This document shows positions 14,797-23,742 of a stretch of 34,302 bases of DNA, one piece after another (within the stretch, counting starts at the first letter, position 1; every line of letters begins with the position of its first letter). The stretch covers positions 1 to 34,302 of the forward strand of contig CALMKJ010000133.1 in assembly GCA_937867305.1 (NCBI GenBank). The letters run 5' to 3'. The notes beneath the pieces were generated by a model, which worked only from the letters and a program-made list of their open reading frames with translations, ran no database searches and was not told where the DNA came from. The stretch comes from an uncultured Ectothiorhodospiraceae bacterium (GTDB lineage Bacteria > Pseudomonadota > Gammaproteobacteria > JAABTG01). The position numbers were made by a program, and so were the translations under genes.

Positions 14797-15967
14797 CGTC
14801 GCAGGTCTGTCCCTGGCGCTGGACTGCGCTCACCGCTCTTGTCAGGAGGTGGTGGGCTCGCGCCGGGCGCAGGTCCTCCGGCACCCGCTGCCCGTCACTC
14901 ACGTACGCCACCCGCAATTGCTGCTCCACCACGACCGACAGAACGCCGCCCAGGCCGGTCGCCTCGTCCAGCTTGGTGACGATGCAGCCCTCGAGGGGCG
15001 CGCCCCGGAACGCCGTGACCACTTCCTCCAGGGCCGAGCGCTGGGCCGTGGCCGACAGGACGAGATAGGCGCGCACCATGGGAGAACCGCCCTGCAGCAG
15101 CGCGAGCTGCTCCGAGAGACGGATGTCACGCTGGCTCATTCCGGCGGTGTCGATGAGCACCAGTCGTCGGCCCGCGAGGTCCTCGATCGCGGAGCGCAAC
15201 TCCTCCTTCGCGCCCACGACCCGCACCGGCATGCCCATCAGTCGGGCGTAGGTGCGCAGCTGCTCGACCGCGCCGACGCGCAAACTGTCCGTCGTCAACA
15301 GAGCCACCTGCTCGGCCCCGTGGCGCATCGCAAAGCGCGCGGCGATCTTGGCCACGGTGGTGGTCTTGCCCACCCCGGTCGACCCGAGGAGCGCCACGAC
15401 CCCGCCGTTGTCCAGCAGGTCCCCGTCGCCGACCGGCAGCCAGTGCGCGAGCAGGCCCATGGCCTGGCGCCAGGCGGTCTCCACGTCGGTCGTGGCCGGG
15501 ACCTGGGCCACCAGCTCCCGCACCAGCCGCGGGTGGATCTCGAGCTCGGCCAGGCGCCGGATCAGGGCGGCCCTCTGGGGCTGGCGGCGTCCCAACTCGC
15601 CCCACGCGAGCCCGGAGAGCTGCCGCTCGAGAAGGCCGCGGATCGAGCGCACCTCCTCGCGCAAGGCACTCACGAGAGGCTCCCCCCCGACCGCGCCCGC
15701 GCCCGCGTCCGCGTCCGGCGACGCGTGCCCCGTCCTGGCGCCGGGCGCCCGGCCCTCCGCCACCCCGGGACGGGGACGGACCGGGGGAACGGGCGAGAGC
15801 TCGACACCGGCCCGCGCCTCGGCCTCGTCATAATCGATGGCGGCCACCACCTCGACCCCGCCGTCGACCTTGCGGGAGGAGAGGATCACCGCGTCCGGTC
15901 CCTGCGCGTCGCGGACGGTCCGCAGCGCCTGGCGCATGTCGGTCGCGACGTAGCGCTTGATCTTCAC
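14744..15967 (-). CDS. flhF: Flagellar SRP-like GTPase FlhF
   Basis: The 407-aa signal-recognition-type GTPase marks the cell pole for flagellum assembly. The start MKIKRYVATDMRQALRTVRD and the early FlhF block (GPDAVILSSRKVDGGVEVVA) are typical. A low-complexity B-domain linker covers about residues 50-100 and the N domain follows. The G domain carries GSTGVGKT (195-202), LLTTDSLRVGAVEQL, VLIDTAGM and TKLDEATGLGGVLSV. The GTG start at 15967 is preceded by GAGAGG. It lies 54 bases downstream of flhA and overlaps fleN at its 3' end. Confidence 0.96.
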   Translation of the reverse strand: MKIKRYVATDMRQALRTVRDAQGPDAVILSSRKVDGGVEVVAAIDYDEAEARAGVELSPVPPVRPRPGVAEGRAPGARTGHASPDADAGAGAVGGEPLVSALREEVRSIRGLLERQLSGLAWGELGRRQPQRAALIRRLAELEIHPRLVRELVAQVPATTDVETAWRQAMGLLAHWLPVGDGDLLDNGGVVALLGSTGVGKTTTVAKIAARFAMRHGAEQVALLTTDSLRVGAVEQLRTYARLMGMPVRVVGAKEELRSAIEDLAGRRLVLIDTAGMSQRDIRLSEQLALLQGGSPMVRAYLVLSATAQRSALEEVVTAFRGAPLEGCIVTKLDEATGLGGVLSVVVEQQLRVAYVSDGQRVPEDLRPARAHHLLTRAVSAVQRQGQTCDDESLELTFGALGAAGQL

Positions 15968-16021
15968 TGCAGGTACCTCTCGGTCTTTCGCGGAAGATCC
16001 GTACTGCCGATCCGCCGCGCC

Positions 16022-18103
16022 TCAATCTGCCCCGCCCACCGTCGCCACGATGCGGACCTCCTTGTCGTCCGGCACCTCGTTCCAGGCCAGCACCCGTAGC
16101 GTCGGGGTCACTTGCCGGGCGAATCGCGAGAGGAGGCTGCGCAGGGCCTGGGACACCAGCAGCACCGCAGGGCGGTTCACCGCCTCCTGGCGCTGCGCGG
16201 ACTGGCGGATCCCTCGCTGCAGGGATTCCGCGAGACCCGGCTCCAGACCCAATCCCCCCTCGTTCCCGGCCTGCGCAGACTGAAGCAACAACTGTTCCAA
16301 CTTTGGAGAGAGCGTGATGACCTGCAGGTCTTTTTCCAACCCATTGATATTCTGGATAATCATCGAGGCCAGGGCCTCGCGCACCGCGGCGGTTAGAACG
16401 GCAGGTTCTTGACTCCTCGACGCCTGGGCCGCCAGCGTTTCGGCAATCGTGCGCAGGTCGCGCAGCGGCACCTGCTCCGCCAGCAGGCTCTGCAGCACCC
16501 GCACGACGGTCCCCAGGGGCAGCTGCTTGGGGACGAGGTCCTCCACCAGCTTCGGCGCCGTCTTGGCCAGGCGGTTGAGGAGTTGCTGGACCTCGTCGTA
16601 ACCGAGCAGCTCGCTCGCGTGGTCCTGCAGGACCTGGTTCAGATGGGTGGCGATGACCGTCGCCGAATCCACCACGGTGTAGCCGAAGGTCTGCGCCTGG
16701 TCGCGCTGATCCGGCGTGATCCAGACTGCCTCGAGCCCGAATACCGGGTCGCGTCCGACCGTCCCCTCGAGCCGACCGAACACCTGCCCCGGGTTGATGG
16801 CGAGGTCACGGTCCGGGAACACCTCTGCCCGGCCCACCACCACCCCGTGCAGCGTGACCCGGTAGGCGGCCGGCGCCAGGTCCAGGTTGTCGCGGATGTG
16901 CACCGAGGGGACCAGGAAGCCGAGCTCCTGGGAGAGTTTCTTGCGCACGCCCTTGATCCGGCCCATGAGCTGGCCGCCCTGGGCCTTGTCCACGAGCGGG
17001 ATCAGGCGGTAGCCGATCTCGAGCCCGACCGGGTCGACCGGGGTCACGTCCTCCCAGCCGAGCTCGGCCGGCGCGGGCTCGGGCACCGCCGCGAGCGAAG
17101 CGCTCTTCTCCCGCGCCTCCCGCCGCCGGCGCTGCAGCAGCCACGCAGAGCCCCCCGCAACCGCGGCGAGGGAGAGAAACGCCAGGTTCGGCATGCCGGG
17201 CACGAGCCCCATGGCTCCCACCACGCCCGCGGTCACCGCGAGGCTCTTCGGGCGGTCGAAGAGCTGCGCGACGATCTGCTGCCCCATGTCCTGGTTGGAG
17301 GAGACCCGCGTCACCATGATGGCGGCCGCGGTCGACAGCACCAGCGCAGGGAGCTGCGCGACCAGACCGTCACCGATGGTGAGCAGCGAATACACCCTGC
17401 CGGCCTCCGTGAAGGCCATGCCGTGCTGCAGCGTGCCGACGGCGATCCCGCCGATGAGGTTGATCAGCAGCACCAGGATGCCCGCCACCGCGTCCCCGCG
17501 CACGAACTTCCCGGCGCCGTCCATCGCTCCGTAGAAGTCCGCCTCCTGAGAGACCTCCGCCCGGCGCTGCCGTGCCTCGTCCTGGGTGATGAGGCCGGCG
17601 TTCAGGTCGGCGTCGATCGCCATCTGCTTGCCGGGCATCGCGTCCAGGGTGAAACGTGCGCTCACCTCGGAAATACGCGAGGCGCCTTTCGTGACGACGA
17701 CGAAGTTGATGATGATCAGGATGACGAAGACGACGAGGCCGACCGCGTAGTCCCCGCCGATCACGAAGTTTCCGAAGGACTCGATCACGTGCCCCGCCGC
17801 CGCGGGGCCCTGGTGTCCGTTCAGCAAGACCACGCGCGTCGAGGCGATGTTCAGGGAGAGCCGCAGCAGGGTCGCCAGCAACAGCACGGTCGGGAACGCC
17901 GCGAGCTCGAGGGGGCTGCGCACGTACACCGTACCGAGCAACACCACCAGGCCGAGCGCGATGTTGAAGGTGAACAGGACGTCCAGCAGCAGCGGCGGCA
18001 GCGGGACCACCACCATCGCCAGCATGAGGAGCATCAGGACCGCGGCCCCGAGCCCGTTGCGGGAGGCCTCCCGCAGGCTACCCAGCACAAGCGTCCCGTT
18101 CAT
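16022..18103 (-). CDS. flhA: Flagellar export apparatus protein FlhA
   Basis: The 693-aa major export-gate protein has eight membrane segments in the first ~330 residues and a large cytoplasmic domain that docks chaperone-substrate complexes. The FHIPEP signature is at about residues 150-164 (RFTLDAMPGKQMAIDADLNA). The C-terminal domain shows PAAYRVTLHGV, FGRLEGTVGRDPVFGLEAVW and a conserved final block. The ATG at 18103 overlaps the flhB stop (ATGA). Codons for about residues 580-610 are markedly AT-rich compared with the rest (16278-16365), although the encoded protein looks normal for the family. Confidence 0.97.
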   Translation of the reverse strand: MNGTLVLGSLREASRNGLGAAVLMLLMLAMVVVPLPPLLLDVLFTFNIALGLVVLLGTVYVRSPLELAAFPTVLLLATLLRLSLNIASTRVVLLNGHQGPAAAGHVIESFGNFVIGGDYAVGLVVFVILIIINFVVVTKGASRISEVSARFTLDAMPGKQMAIDADLNAGLITQDEARQRRAEVSQEADFYGAMDGAGKFVRGDAVAGILVLLINLIGGIAVGTLQHGMAFTEAGRVYSLLTIGDGLVAQLPALVLSTAAAIMVTRVSSNQDMGQQIVAQLFDRPKSLAVTAGVVGAMGLVPGMPNLAFLSLAAVAGGSAWLLQRRRREAREKSASLAAVPEPAPAELGWEDVTPVDPVGLEIGYRLIPLVDKAQGGQLMGRIKGVRKKLSQELGFLVPSVHIRDNLDLAPAAYRVTLHGVVVGRAEVFPDRDLAINPGQVFGRLEGTVGRDPVFGLEAVWITPDQRDQAQTFGYTVVDSATVIATHLNQVLQDHASELLGYDEVQQLLNRLAKTAPKLVEDLVPKQLPLGTVVRVLQSLLAEQVPLRDLRTIAETLAAQASRSQEPAVLTAAVREALASMIIQNINGLEKDLQVITLSPKLEQLLLQSAQAGNEGGLGLEPGLAESLQRGIRQSAQRQEAVNRPAVLLVSQALRSLLSRFARQVTPTLRVLAWNEVPDDKEVRIVATVGGAD

Positions 18104-19254
18104 TCGCTCGTCTCCTCGCCGCGCACGGCGTGCTCGTCGGGCACCGGCAGATCAGTCGGGGGGACCGGGGCGGCCCCTCCCTCCCGCCGCTGCCGGCGCA
18201 GGGCGTATACGTAGGCAAGCACCTGGGCGACGGCCTGGTAGAGACCCGCGGGGATCTCCTGGCCGAGTCGCGTGCCGTGGTAGAGGGCGCGTGCCAGCGG
18301 AGGCGCGCTGAGCAGGGGTACACCGTGCTCGGCGGCGAGCCCGCGGATGCGCTGCGCGACCAGGTCCGCACCCTTGGCGACCACGCGGGGCGCAGCCATG
18401 GTCTCCGGGCGATAGCGCAACGCGACGGCGAAGTGCGTGGGGTTCGTCACCACGACGTCCGCCCGCGGCACTTCCTGCATCATCCGGCGCCGCGCCACCT
18501 CGCGCTGAAGCGCCCTCTGCCGCGACTTGACCTCGGGCCTGCCCTCGGTTTCCTTCAACTCCTCCCGCAGGTCCTGGCGGTTCATGCGCAACTGCTGGTG
18601 GTGGCGCCAGTACTGGTAGGGAACGTCGAGCGCAGCGATGGACACGAGGGCACCGCACAGGACGAGGAAGGAATTCAGCAGCAGCGACGCCGCACCGCTC
18701 AGCGCCGGCGCCAGCCCTTGCCCGCCCAGCGAGAGGATGGAGCCCATGTCCCGCCAGAGCAGCAGCCCGGCGGTGAGGGCGAGGACGGTGAACTTGGCGA
18801 GGGCCTTGGCGAGCTCCGCGAGGCCGTTCAGGCTGAACACCCGCGCAAGCCCCTTCGCCGGGTTCAGCCGCTCGGGCTTCAGGGCGAGGGCCTCGGTCGA
18901 GAACGTCCACCCTCCGAGGGCGAGGGGCGCCAGCACGGCCACCACGAGCAGCGCGGCGAGCAGGGGCAGGAGCAGGAACAGGGCGTCGGCGGCAGTGGCG
19001 GCCAGGGTCGAGAGCAGGTCGCTGCCTCCCCCGGCCAGCGCCTCCCGGGTGGGCGTGAGCCCCCGACGCACGATCTCCACCAGTCCCGAGAGGGTCGCCG
19101 GACCGAGCACCATCAGGCCGGCGGCGGCGGTGAGCAGCAGGCCCAGGTTCGCGAGCTCACGGGAGCGGGCGACCTGCCCCTGCTCGCGTGCCCGTTGCAG
19201 CCTTCGTTCGGTAGGCTGTTCGGTGCGTTCCTGGCCGTCCTCGTGCTCGGCCAC
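18100..19254 (-). CDS. flhB: Flagellar export switch protein FlhB
   Basis: The 384-aa protein has four membrane segments (about residues 35-55, 90-115, 150-168 and 190-210) and a cytoplasmic C-terminal domain. The self-cleaving NPTH is at 271-274 in ADVVVTNPTHFAVALRY. Cleavage lets FlhB switch export from hook to filament substrates when FliK signals. The tail after residue 360 is variable. The GTG start directly follows the fliR TAG. It is the full-length partner of the FlhB C-terminal-like protein at 7320-7613, with which it shares VALRY and the PAGLYQAVAQVLAYVY block. Confidence 0.97.
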   Translation of the reverse strand: MAEHEDGQERTEQPTERRLQRAREQGQVARSRELANLGLLLTAAAGLMVLGPATLSGLVEIVRRGLTPTREALAGGGSDLLSTLAATAADALFLLLPLLAALLVVAVLAPLALGGWTFSTEALALKPERLNPAKGLARVFSLNGLAELAKALAKFTVLALTAGLLLWRDMGSILSLGGQGLAPALSGAASLLLNSFLVLCGALVSIAALDVPYQYWRHHQQLRMNRQDLREELKETEGRPEVKSRQRALQREVARRRMMQEVPRADVVVTNPTHFAVALRYRPETMAAPRVVAKGADLVAQRIRGLAAEHGVPLLSAPPLARALYHGTRLGQEIPAGLYQAVAQVLAYVYALRRQRREGGAAPVPPTDLPVPDEHAVRGEETSE

Positions 19255-20028
19255 CTAGCCTCCCCCGCCCACCAGCTCGAGGGCCCACGACAGGACCTCC
19301 GTCGTGGTGGCCTCCACCTGGGACAGGACCCCCGGCAGCGACAACAGGATGACCACGAAGCCCATGATCAGGGTGATGGGAAAGCCGACTGCGAACAGGT
19401 TCAGCTGGGGGGCCGTCCGGGTCATGATGCCGAAGGCGAGGTTCACCAGGAGCATCGCCGTCACCGACGGCAGCGCGATGAGCGCCCCGGCTCCGAGCAC
19501 CCAACCGGCCCGCATCGCCAGTTCCCGGAACGCGCCCGGGTCGACGCTCGCCCCGAGGGGGAGCACCTCGAAACTGCGGGCGAGCACCTGGACCAGCAGC
19601 AGATGCCCGTCGAGCGTCACGAACACGAGAGAGGTCAGGATGAGATAGAGCTGGCTCACCGCCGGCACCTGCGCGCCGCTCGCGGGGTCCACCATGGCGG
19701 CGAAGCCGAGGCCCATCGTCTGGCTGACGAGCTGCCCCGCGAGGTCGAACACCAGCAGCATGAGGTGGGCGGCGAACCCCATCAGGAGTCCCACGACCAC
19801 CTGCTCCACGCCGAGGAGCAGCCCCGCCAGCGAGAACGGGGAGACGGCCGGGGCCTCCACCAGAGGGGTGAGGACCAGGGCCAGCGCGAAGGCGAGCGCG
19901 AGGCGCACACGCCGGTTCACGTAGGTCGCGCCGAGAAGCGGGGCCGACGTCAGCAGTGCCGCCACCCGCAGGAACGGCCAGAGCCAGGTCGCCAGGAGCA
20001 GCGAGACGGTGTCGGCGGGTAAGGTCAT
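19255..20028 (-). CDS. fliR: Flagellar export gate protein FliR
   Basis: The 257-aa polytopic membrane protein (about six segments) assembles with FliP and FliQ into the export gate. Family blocks include WLWPFLRVAALLTSAPLLGA at the N-terminus and LVSQTMGLGFAAMVDP near residue 85. The lumen-lining C-terminal segments contain VNLAFGIMTRTAPQLNLFAV. The ATG at 20028 is preceded by a GAGGC-type ribosome binding site. It lies 33 bases after fliQ and abuts flhB. Confidence 0.96.
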   Translation of the reverse strand: MTLPADTVSLLLATWLWPFLRVAALLTSAPLLGATYVNRRVRLALAFALALVLTPLVEAPAVSPFSLAGLLLGVEQVVVGLLMGFAAHLMLLVFDLAGQLVSQTMGLGFAAMVDPASGAQVPAVSQLYLILTSLVFVTLDGHLLLVQVLARSFEVLPLGASVDPGAFRELAMRAGWVLGAGALIALPSVTAMLLVNLAFGIMTRTAPQLNLFAVGFPITLIMGFVVILLSLPGVLSQVEATTTEVLSWALELVGGGG

Positions 20029-20061
20029 GGGCCTCGGGGAGTGGGCTGGCCGCGCCGCTCC

Positions 20062-20331
20062 CTACCCGATGAGGGAGGGAATGGCCTCCATCACGCGGCG
20101 GGTGTAGTCGGTCACCAGGGTGATCATCCAGGGACCGGCAAGCACCATGACCAACACGGTAATCAATAGCTTTGGAATGAAACTTAATGTCATTTCGTTG
20201 ATCTGGGTGGCCGCCTGGAACAGGCTCACCAGGACACCCACGACGAGCGACGGCACCAGGAGCACCAGCACCAGGAGGATGACCAGCTCCAGGGCCCCGC
20301 GACCCATGGTGAGAACGGCGTCAGCGCCCAT
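20062..20331 (-). CDS. fliQ: Flagellar export gate protein FliQ
   Basis: The 89-aa protein has two membrane helices (about residues 15-40 and 52-75) joined by the conserved QAATQINEMTLSFIPKL loop. This is the usual FliQ length. It forms part of the FliP5-FliQ4-FliR1 gate. The codons for about residues 44-59 (20155-20205) are strikingly AT-rich (ACA TTA AGT, CTA TTG ATT) compared with the GC-rich flanks. The protein sequence itself is typical. Confidence 0.97.
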   Translation of the reverse strand: MGADAVLTMGRGALELVILLVLVLLVPSLVVGVLVSLFQAATQINEMTLSFIPKLLITVLVMVLAGPWMITLVTDYTRRVMEAIPSLIG

Positions 20332-20366
20332 GGACAGCCTCCCTCGTCACGCTCGCAGACTCCCCT

Positions 20367-21134
20367 TCAGGGTCCGTAGAAGCTCGAGGCCAGCGTTCCC
20401 ACGACCAGCGCCCAGCCGTCCACCAGCACGAACAGCAGGAGCTTGAAGGGGAAGGAGATCACCAGCGGCGAGAGCATCATCATGCCCATCGACATGAGCA
20501 CGCTGGCCACCACCAGGTCGATCACCAGGAACGGCAGGAACATCAGGAACCCGATCTGGAAGGCGGTCTTCAGCTCGCTCGTCACGAAGGCTGGCATCAG
20601 GACCCGGAACGGGACCTGTTCCGCGGACTCGATGGCCTCGGCCCCGGCCAGCTCGGCGAACAGGGCGAGGTCGGTCTCGCGCGTCTGGCTCAGCATGAAG
20701 CGGCGCACCGGCGACTCGGCCCGCTGCAGCGCCTCGGTGAAGCCGACCTTGTTCTCCAGGTACGGGCTCAGGGCCTCGTCCCGCACCCGGTCGATGACCG
20801 GCGTCATGACGAAGAGCGTGAGGAACAGGGCGAGACCGAGAAGGATCTGGTTCGACGGCGTGGTCGTCGTGCCCAGGGCCTGGCGCAGGATCGCCAGCAC
20901 CACCACGATGCGGGTGAACGACGTCATCATGATGAGCGCCGCGGGCAGCACGCTCAGGACCGTCATGAGGAGCAGGAGCTGCAGACTGAGCGACCAGGTC
21001 TGCTGACCGTCGCCCGAGGTCGTCACGGCGAGCGCCGGGATGGCGGGCTCCGCCGCCGCCGCGGCCATCGGCAGCGCTCCGAGGACAAGGAGACCCAGCA
21101 GGACCGGCGCCAGGACCGAGGGGCTCCTATTCAC
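20367..21134 (-). CDS. fliP: Flagellar export gate protein FliP
   Basis: The 255-aa protein starts with a cleavable signal peptide ending near AAAAAEP (residue ~27), as in other FliP proteins. Four membrane segments follow. Signatures are [40 protein letters not shown] and the C-terminal [20 protein letters not shown]. Five copies form the core of the export gate. The GTG start overlaps the fliO stop by eight bases. Downstream fliQ is 35 bases away. Confidence 0.97.
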   Translation of the reverse strand: MNRSPSVLAPVLLGLLVLGALPMAAAAAEPAIPALAVTTSGDGQQTWSLSLQLLLLMTVLSVLPAALIMMTSFTRIVVVLAILRQALGTTTTPSNQILLGLALFLTLFVMTPVIDRVRDEALSPYLENKVGFTEALQRAESPVRRFMLSQTRETDLALFAELAGAEAIESAEQVPFRVLMPAFVTSELKTAFQIGFLMFLPFLVIDLVVASVLMSMGMMMLSPLVISFPFKLLLFVLVDGWALVVGTLASSFYGP

Positions 21135-21558
21135 TGCGCTCCCCCACCGGCGGGCGCCCGAGGAACCGGGCCAGCTGCGCCTGGAAGCCCGGCGCCTCGC
21201 CCGGCGCAGGCAGCGTCACCGGTTCGTCGAGGACGTGCAGGGTCTGCACGCGCCCGGGCGCGACGCCGACCAAAACCTGTTCGCCGCCCACCTGGAGCAG
21301 CACCACCCTCTCCCGTGCGCCGAGCGAGGTCGAGCCGAGGACCCGCACGAGCCCCTCGGCTCCCACACCCACGCGGAAGAGGTGCCGCAGGGCCCAGGCG
21401 AGGACGGCGATGATCGCCAGCACGGCGAGCAGGCCGAGGAGCACGGACAGCACGTGGCCCGTGTCCAGGGCCGGTGGGGGGGCGGCGGAGGGCGCAGAGG
21501 CCGCCCAGGCTGCGCGCCCCGGCAGGCCGAGCCCCAACACGGTGATGGATGTCCGCAC
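21127..21558 (-). CDS. fliO: Flagellar biosynthesis protein FliO
   Basis: The 143-aa product fits the small, poorly conserved FliO, which helps FliP assemble. The N-terminus ([20 protein letters not shown]) is signal-like. One strong membrane helix lies at about residues 37-57 ([20 protein letters not shown]). The cytoplasmic domain then carries [20 protein letters not shown] and [13 protein letters not shown], the most conserved FliO piece. I chose GTG 21558 (GGGGAAGCGAC upstream), 17 bases after fliN. The frame is open upstream through fliN in another phase, which is not coding for FliO. Confidence 0.92.
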   Translation of the reverse strand: MRTSITVLGLGLPGRAAWAASAPSAAPPPALDTGHVLSVLLGLLAVLAIIAVLAWALRHLFRVGVGAEGLVRVLGSTSLGARERVVLLQVGGEQVLVGVAPGRVQTLHVLDEPVTLPAPGEAPGFQAQLARFLGRPPVGERSE

Positions 21559-21575
21559 GTCGCTTCCCCGGAGCG

Positions 21576-22013
21576 TCAGCGCAGCTTCTGCACGCGCTCG
21601 TGCGCGCTCACGACGTCCGTCAGACGGATGCCGAACTTCTCGTTCACCACCACCACCTCCCCGTGGGCGATGAGCGTGCCGTTGACGAGGACGTCCAGGG
21701 GCTCGCCCGCCAGCCGGTCCAGCTCGACGACAGATCCCTGGTTGAGCTGCAGCAGGTGACGGATGTTGATCTTGGTCCTTCCGATCTCCATCGAGAGGCT
21801 GACGGGGATGTCGAGGATCGCGTCGAGGCTCACCTCCCGGGGGGGCACCCCCGGTTCCGCGCGCAGGTCCTCCAGCGGGGCGCGCGCGACGCCCGCCTCC
21901 CGGGCCGCGCGCGATTTCGGCGAGGGACCCGCTGCGGCGTCCGCCTGTCGCCCGATGGACTCGTCCCACTCCGCGGCCATGAGCTCTTCCCGGGATTTCG
22001 TCTGTTCACTCAT
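21576..22013 (-). CDS. fliN: Flagellar C-ring protein FliN
   Basis: The 145-aa protein has an Ala-rich variable N-terminus (residues 1-60) and a SpoA domain (about 65-140). The domain contains ILDIPVSLSMEIGRTKINIR, LLQLNQGSVVELDRLAGEPL and VVNEKFGIRLTDVV. With FliM it forms the lower C ring and docks FliH. The ATG at 22013 overlaps the fliM stop by eight bases. Upstream extension of the frame runs through fliM and was rejected. Confidence 0.96.
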   Translation of the reverse strand: MSEQTKSREELMAAEWDESIGRQADAAAGPSPKSRAAREAGVARAPLEDLRAEPGVPPREVSLDAILDIPVSLSMEIGRTKINIRHLLQLNQGSVVELDRLAGEPLDVLVNGTLIAHGEVVVVNEKFGIRLTDVVSAHERVQKLR

Positions 22014-23025
22014 CGATGGCCACCCTGTCCAAGTCACTCGTTGCCTGTCGGGCATGCCGCGCGGGCTGCTCGACCTTGAGCGCCAGCTTCCCGCGCGAGG
22101 TACCGAATTTCGCCCAGAACACGGGCACGTCGCCGACCCGCGCCACCAGCCGCGGCGGGATCTCCACCGGGATGACGTCACCCGGCTGCATCTCGAGGAG
22201 TTCGCGCAGCGTGAGACTCGCCTCGGTCAACGTCACTCCGACCTCCACGTTGGCCGATTCCAGTTCCTCGCGCAGGGTCCGGGTCCAGCGCTCGTCGCGC
22301 TCGGAACGGTCGCTCTGCACCCCGGCGTCGAGGAGGTCGCGGATCGGTTCCACCATGGAGTACGGCAGCGTGAGGTGCAGATCCCCACCGCCGCCGTCCA
22401 GTTCCACGTGCAGGACCGTGGTGACGACCACTTCGCTCGGACTGACGATGTTCGCGAAGTGCGGATTGACCTCGGACCCGACGTACTCGAGGCTGATGTC
22501 GAGCACCGGCGTCCAGGCCTCGCGAAGGTCGTGGAACATCCTCTCGAGGACCAGCTGGACGACCCGCATCTCGGTAGCGGTGAATTCCCGCCCCTCGATC
22601 TTCGACTGGAAGCGCCCGCTCCCGCCGAAGAAGTTCTCCACCAGGATGTACACGAGCTTCGGGTCCAGCACGAACAGCGAGGTCCCGCGCAGCGGCCGGA
22701 CCTTCACCAGGTTCATGTTCGCCGGCACGAAAAGGGAGTGCACGTACTCGCTGAACTTCATCATCTGCACCGTGCCCACCGTGACCTCCGGCAGACGGCG
22801 CAAAAGGTTGAACAGACTGATCCGGAACAGGCGCCCGAAGCGCTCGTTGATCATCTCCAGGGTCGGGAGCCGGCCCCGGACGATGCGGTCCTGGCTGGTG
22901 AAATCGTAAGGCCGCACCGCCGCCTCGGCGGGAACGCCGGGGGCCTCGGTCTCGACCTCGCCCTGGTCGACGCCGTGCAGCAGCGCGTCGATCTCGTCCT
23001 GGGACAGGATGTCGGTGGCGGGCAT
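22006..23025 (-). CDS. fliM: Flagellar motor switch protein FliM
   Basis: The 339-aa protein has three parts. The N-terminal peptide is DILSQDEIDALLHGVD, whose EIDALL motif binds phosphorylated CheY. The middle domain is CheC-like (GTVQMMKFSEYVHSLFVPAN). The C-terminal part is a SpoA domain (MQPGDVIPVEIPPRLVARVG). It sits in the C ring between FliG and FliN. The intact CheY-binding peptide shows the motor is built to respond to CheY although no cheY is present in this cluster. The ATG at 23025 is three bases after the fliL stop. Confidence 0.97.
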   Translation of the reverse strand: MPATDILSQDEIDALLHGVDQGEVETEAPGVPAEAAVRPYDFTSQDRIVRGRLPTLEMINERFGRLFRISLFNLLRRLPEVTVGTVQMMKFSEYVHSLFVPANMNLVKVRPLRGTSLFVLDPKLVYILVENFFGGSGRFQSKIEGREFTATEMRVVQLVLERMFHDLREAWTPVLDISLEYVGSEVNPHFANIVSPSEVVVTTVLHVELDGGGGDLHLTLPYSMVEPIRDLLDAGVQSDRSERDERWTRTLREELESANVEVGVTLTEASLTLRELLEMQPGDVIPVEIPPRLVARVGDVPVFWAKFGTSRGKLALKVEQPARHARQATSDLDRVAIDE

Positions 23026-23028
23026 GGG

Positions 23029-23541
23029 CTACTGCATCACGAAGCTGGTGAAGAAGACCTGCTCGACTTCGGCCGTTCCGGTCTCGCTCTCGAGCACCTT
23101 CTTCACCGCAGCGAGGGCCTCGGCGCGCAGCCTTTCCTTGCCCTCCATCGACGCCAGGTCTTTGGCGTCCTTGCTGCTGAAGAGCATGACCAGGTCGTTG
23201 CGGATGATCGGCAGGTGGCGCTTCAGGGCCGCCTCGACCGCCGGGTCGCGCGTCAGCACCTCCACGCTGGTCTGGAAGTAGCGGGTGGGGCCGTGTCCCT
23301 GCAGATTGACGGTGAAGGGCGGCTCCAGCGGGACGTACACCGCCTCGCGCCGGACCGGCTTGGCCGCCTGGGAAGACGCCGCGCCGCCCTGCCACGGGCC
23401 GGGCAGCAGCCCGGTGAAGTGGAGCACCGCAGCGCCAATGCCGAGAACGAGCAGGAGCGCGCCAGCGCCGAGCAGGACGACCTTGCGCCGTCCGCCTGCC
23501 GGTGCCGCCGGGGCTGCGAGTTGGATCTCCTTGTCCGCCAT
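23029..23541 (-). CDS. fliL: Flagellar basal body-associated protein FliL
   Basis: The 170-aa single-pass membrane protein has a cytoplasmic N-terminus with Ala/Pro repeats, a membrane helix at about residues 20-42, and a periplasmic FliL domain. The domain includes YVPLEPPFTVNLQGHGPTRY, LKRHLPIIRNDLVMLFSSKD and the closing VEQVFFTSFVMQ. FliL surrounds the stator and supports torque. The ATG at 23541 follows CGGAGA. It is the first gene behind a sigma-54 promoter (23577-23592) and leads the long export and regulatory operon. Confidence 0.96.
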   Translation of the reverse strand: MADKEIQLAAPAAPAGGRRKVVLLGAGALLLVLGIGAAVLHFTGLLPGPWQGGAASSQAAKPVRREAVYVPLEPPFTVNLQGHGPTRYFQTSVEVLTRDPAVEAALKRHLPIIRNDLVMLFSSKDAKDLASMEGKERLRAEALAAVKKVLESETGTAEVEQVFFTSFVMQ

Positions 23542-23576
23542 GCCGGGTTCTCCGCGCCGAGGGTCGCTGGCGGACC

Positions 23577-23592
23577 AGCAAACGGCATGCCA
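23577..23592 (-). promoter_or_regulatory. Sigma-54 promoter of the fliL operon
   Basis: The minus strand reads TGGCATGCCGTTTGCT, with -24 TGGCATG and -12 TTGCT separated by four bases. This differs from the sigma-54 consensus at one position. It ends about 36 bases before the fliL start, consistent with RpoN/FleQ-type activation. The gap behind it (to 23742) has no gene. Confidence 0.85.
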
Positions 23593-23709
23593 CCCAAAGA
23601 TAGATCGCTAAGTCAATGGGTTACAAAAATGCCCTCGAGATGATCGCGGATTCTTGACGCGTTCCGGGCGCTGCACGCGCCTGGGGCACGATGGAAATTC
23701 GCTACCGGG

Positions 23710-23731
23710 TGCGCCGGAGGGAGACGGCGCA
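23710..23731 (-). terminator. Possible fliK terminator hairpin
   Basis: TGCGCCG and CGGCGCA form a perfect 7-bp stem with an 8-base loop, about 12 bases after the fliK stop. No T-run follows on the minus strand, so it may only be a stabilising or Rho-assisted hairpin. Confidence 0.3.
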
Positions 23732-23742
23732 GCCGACCGAGG

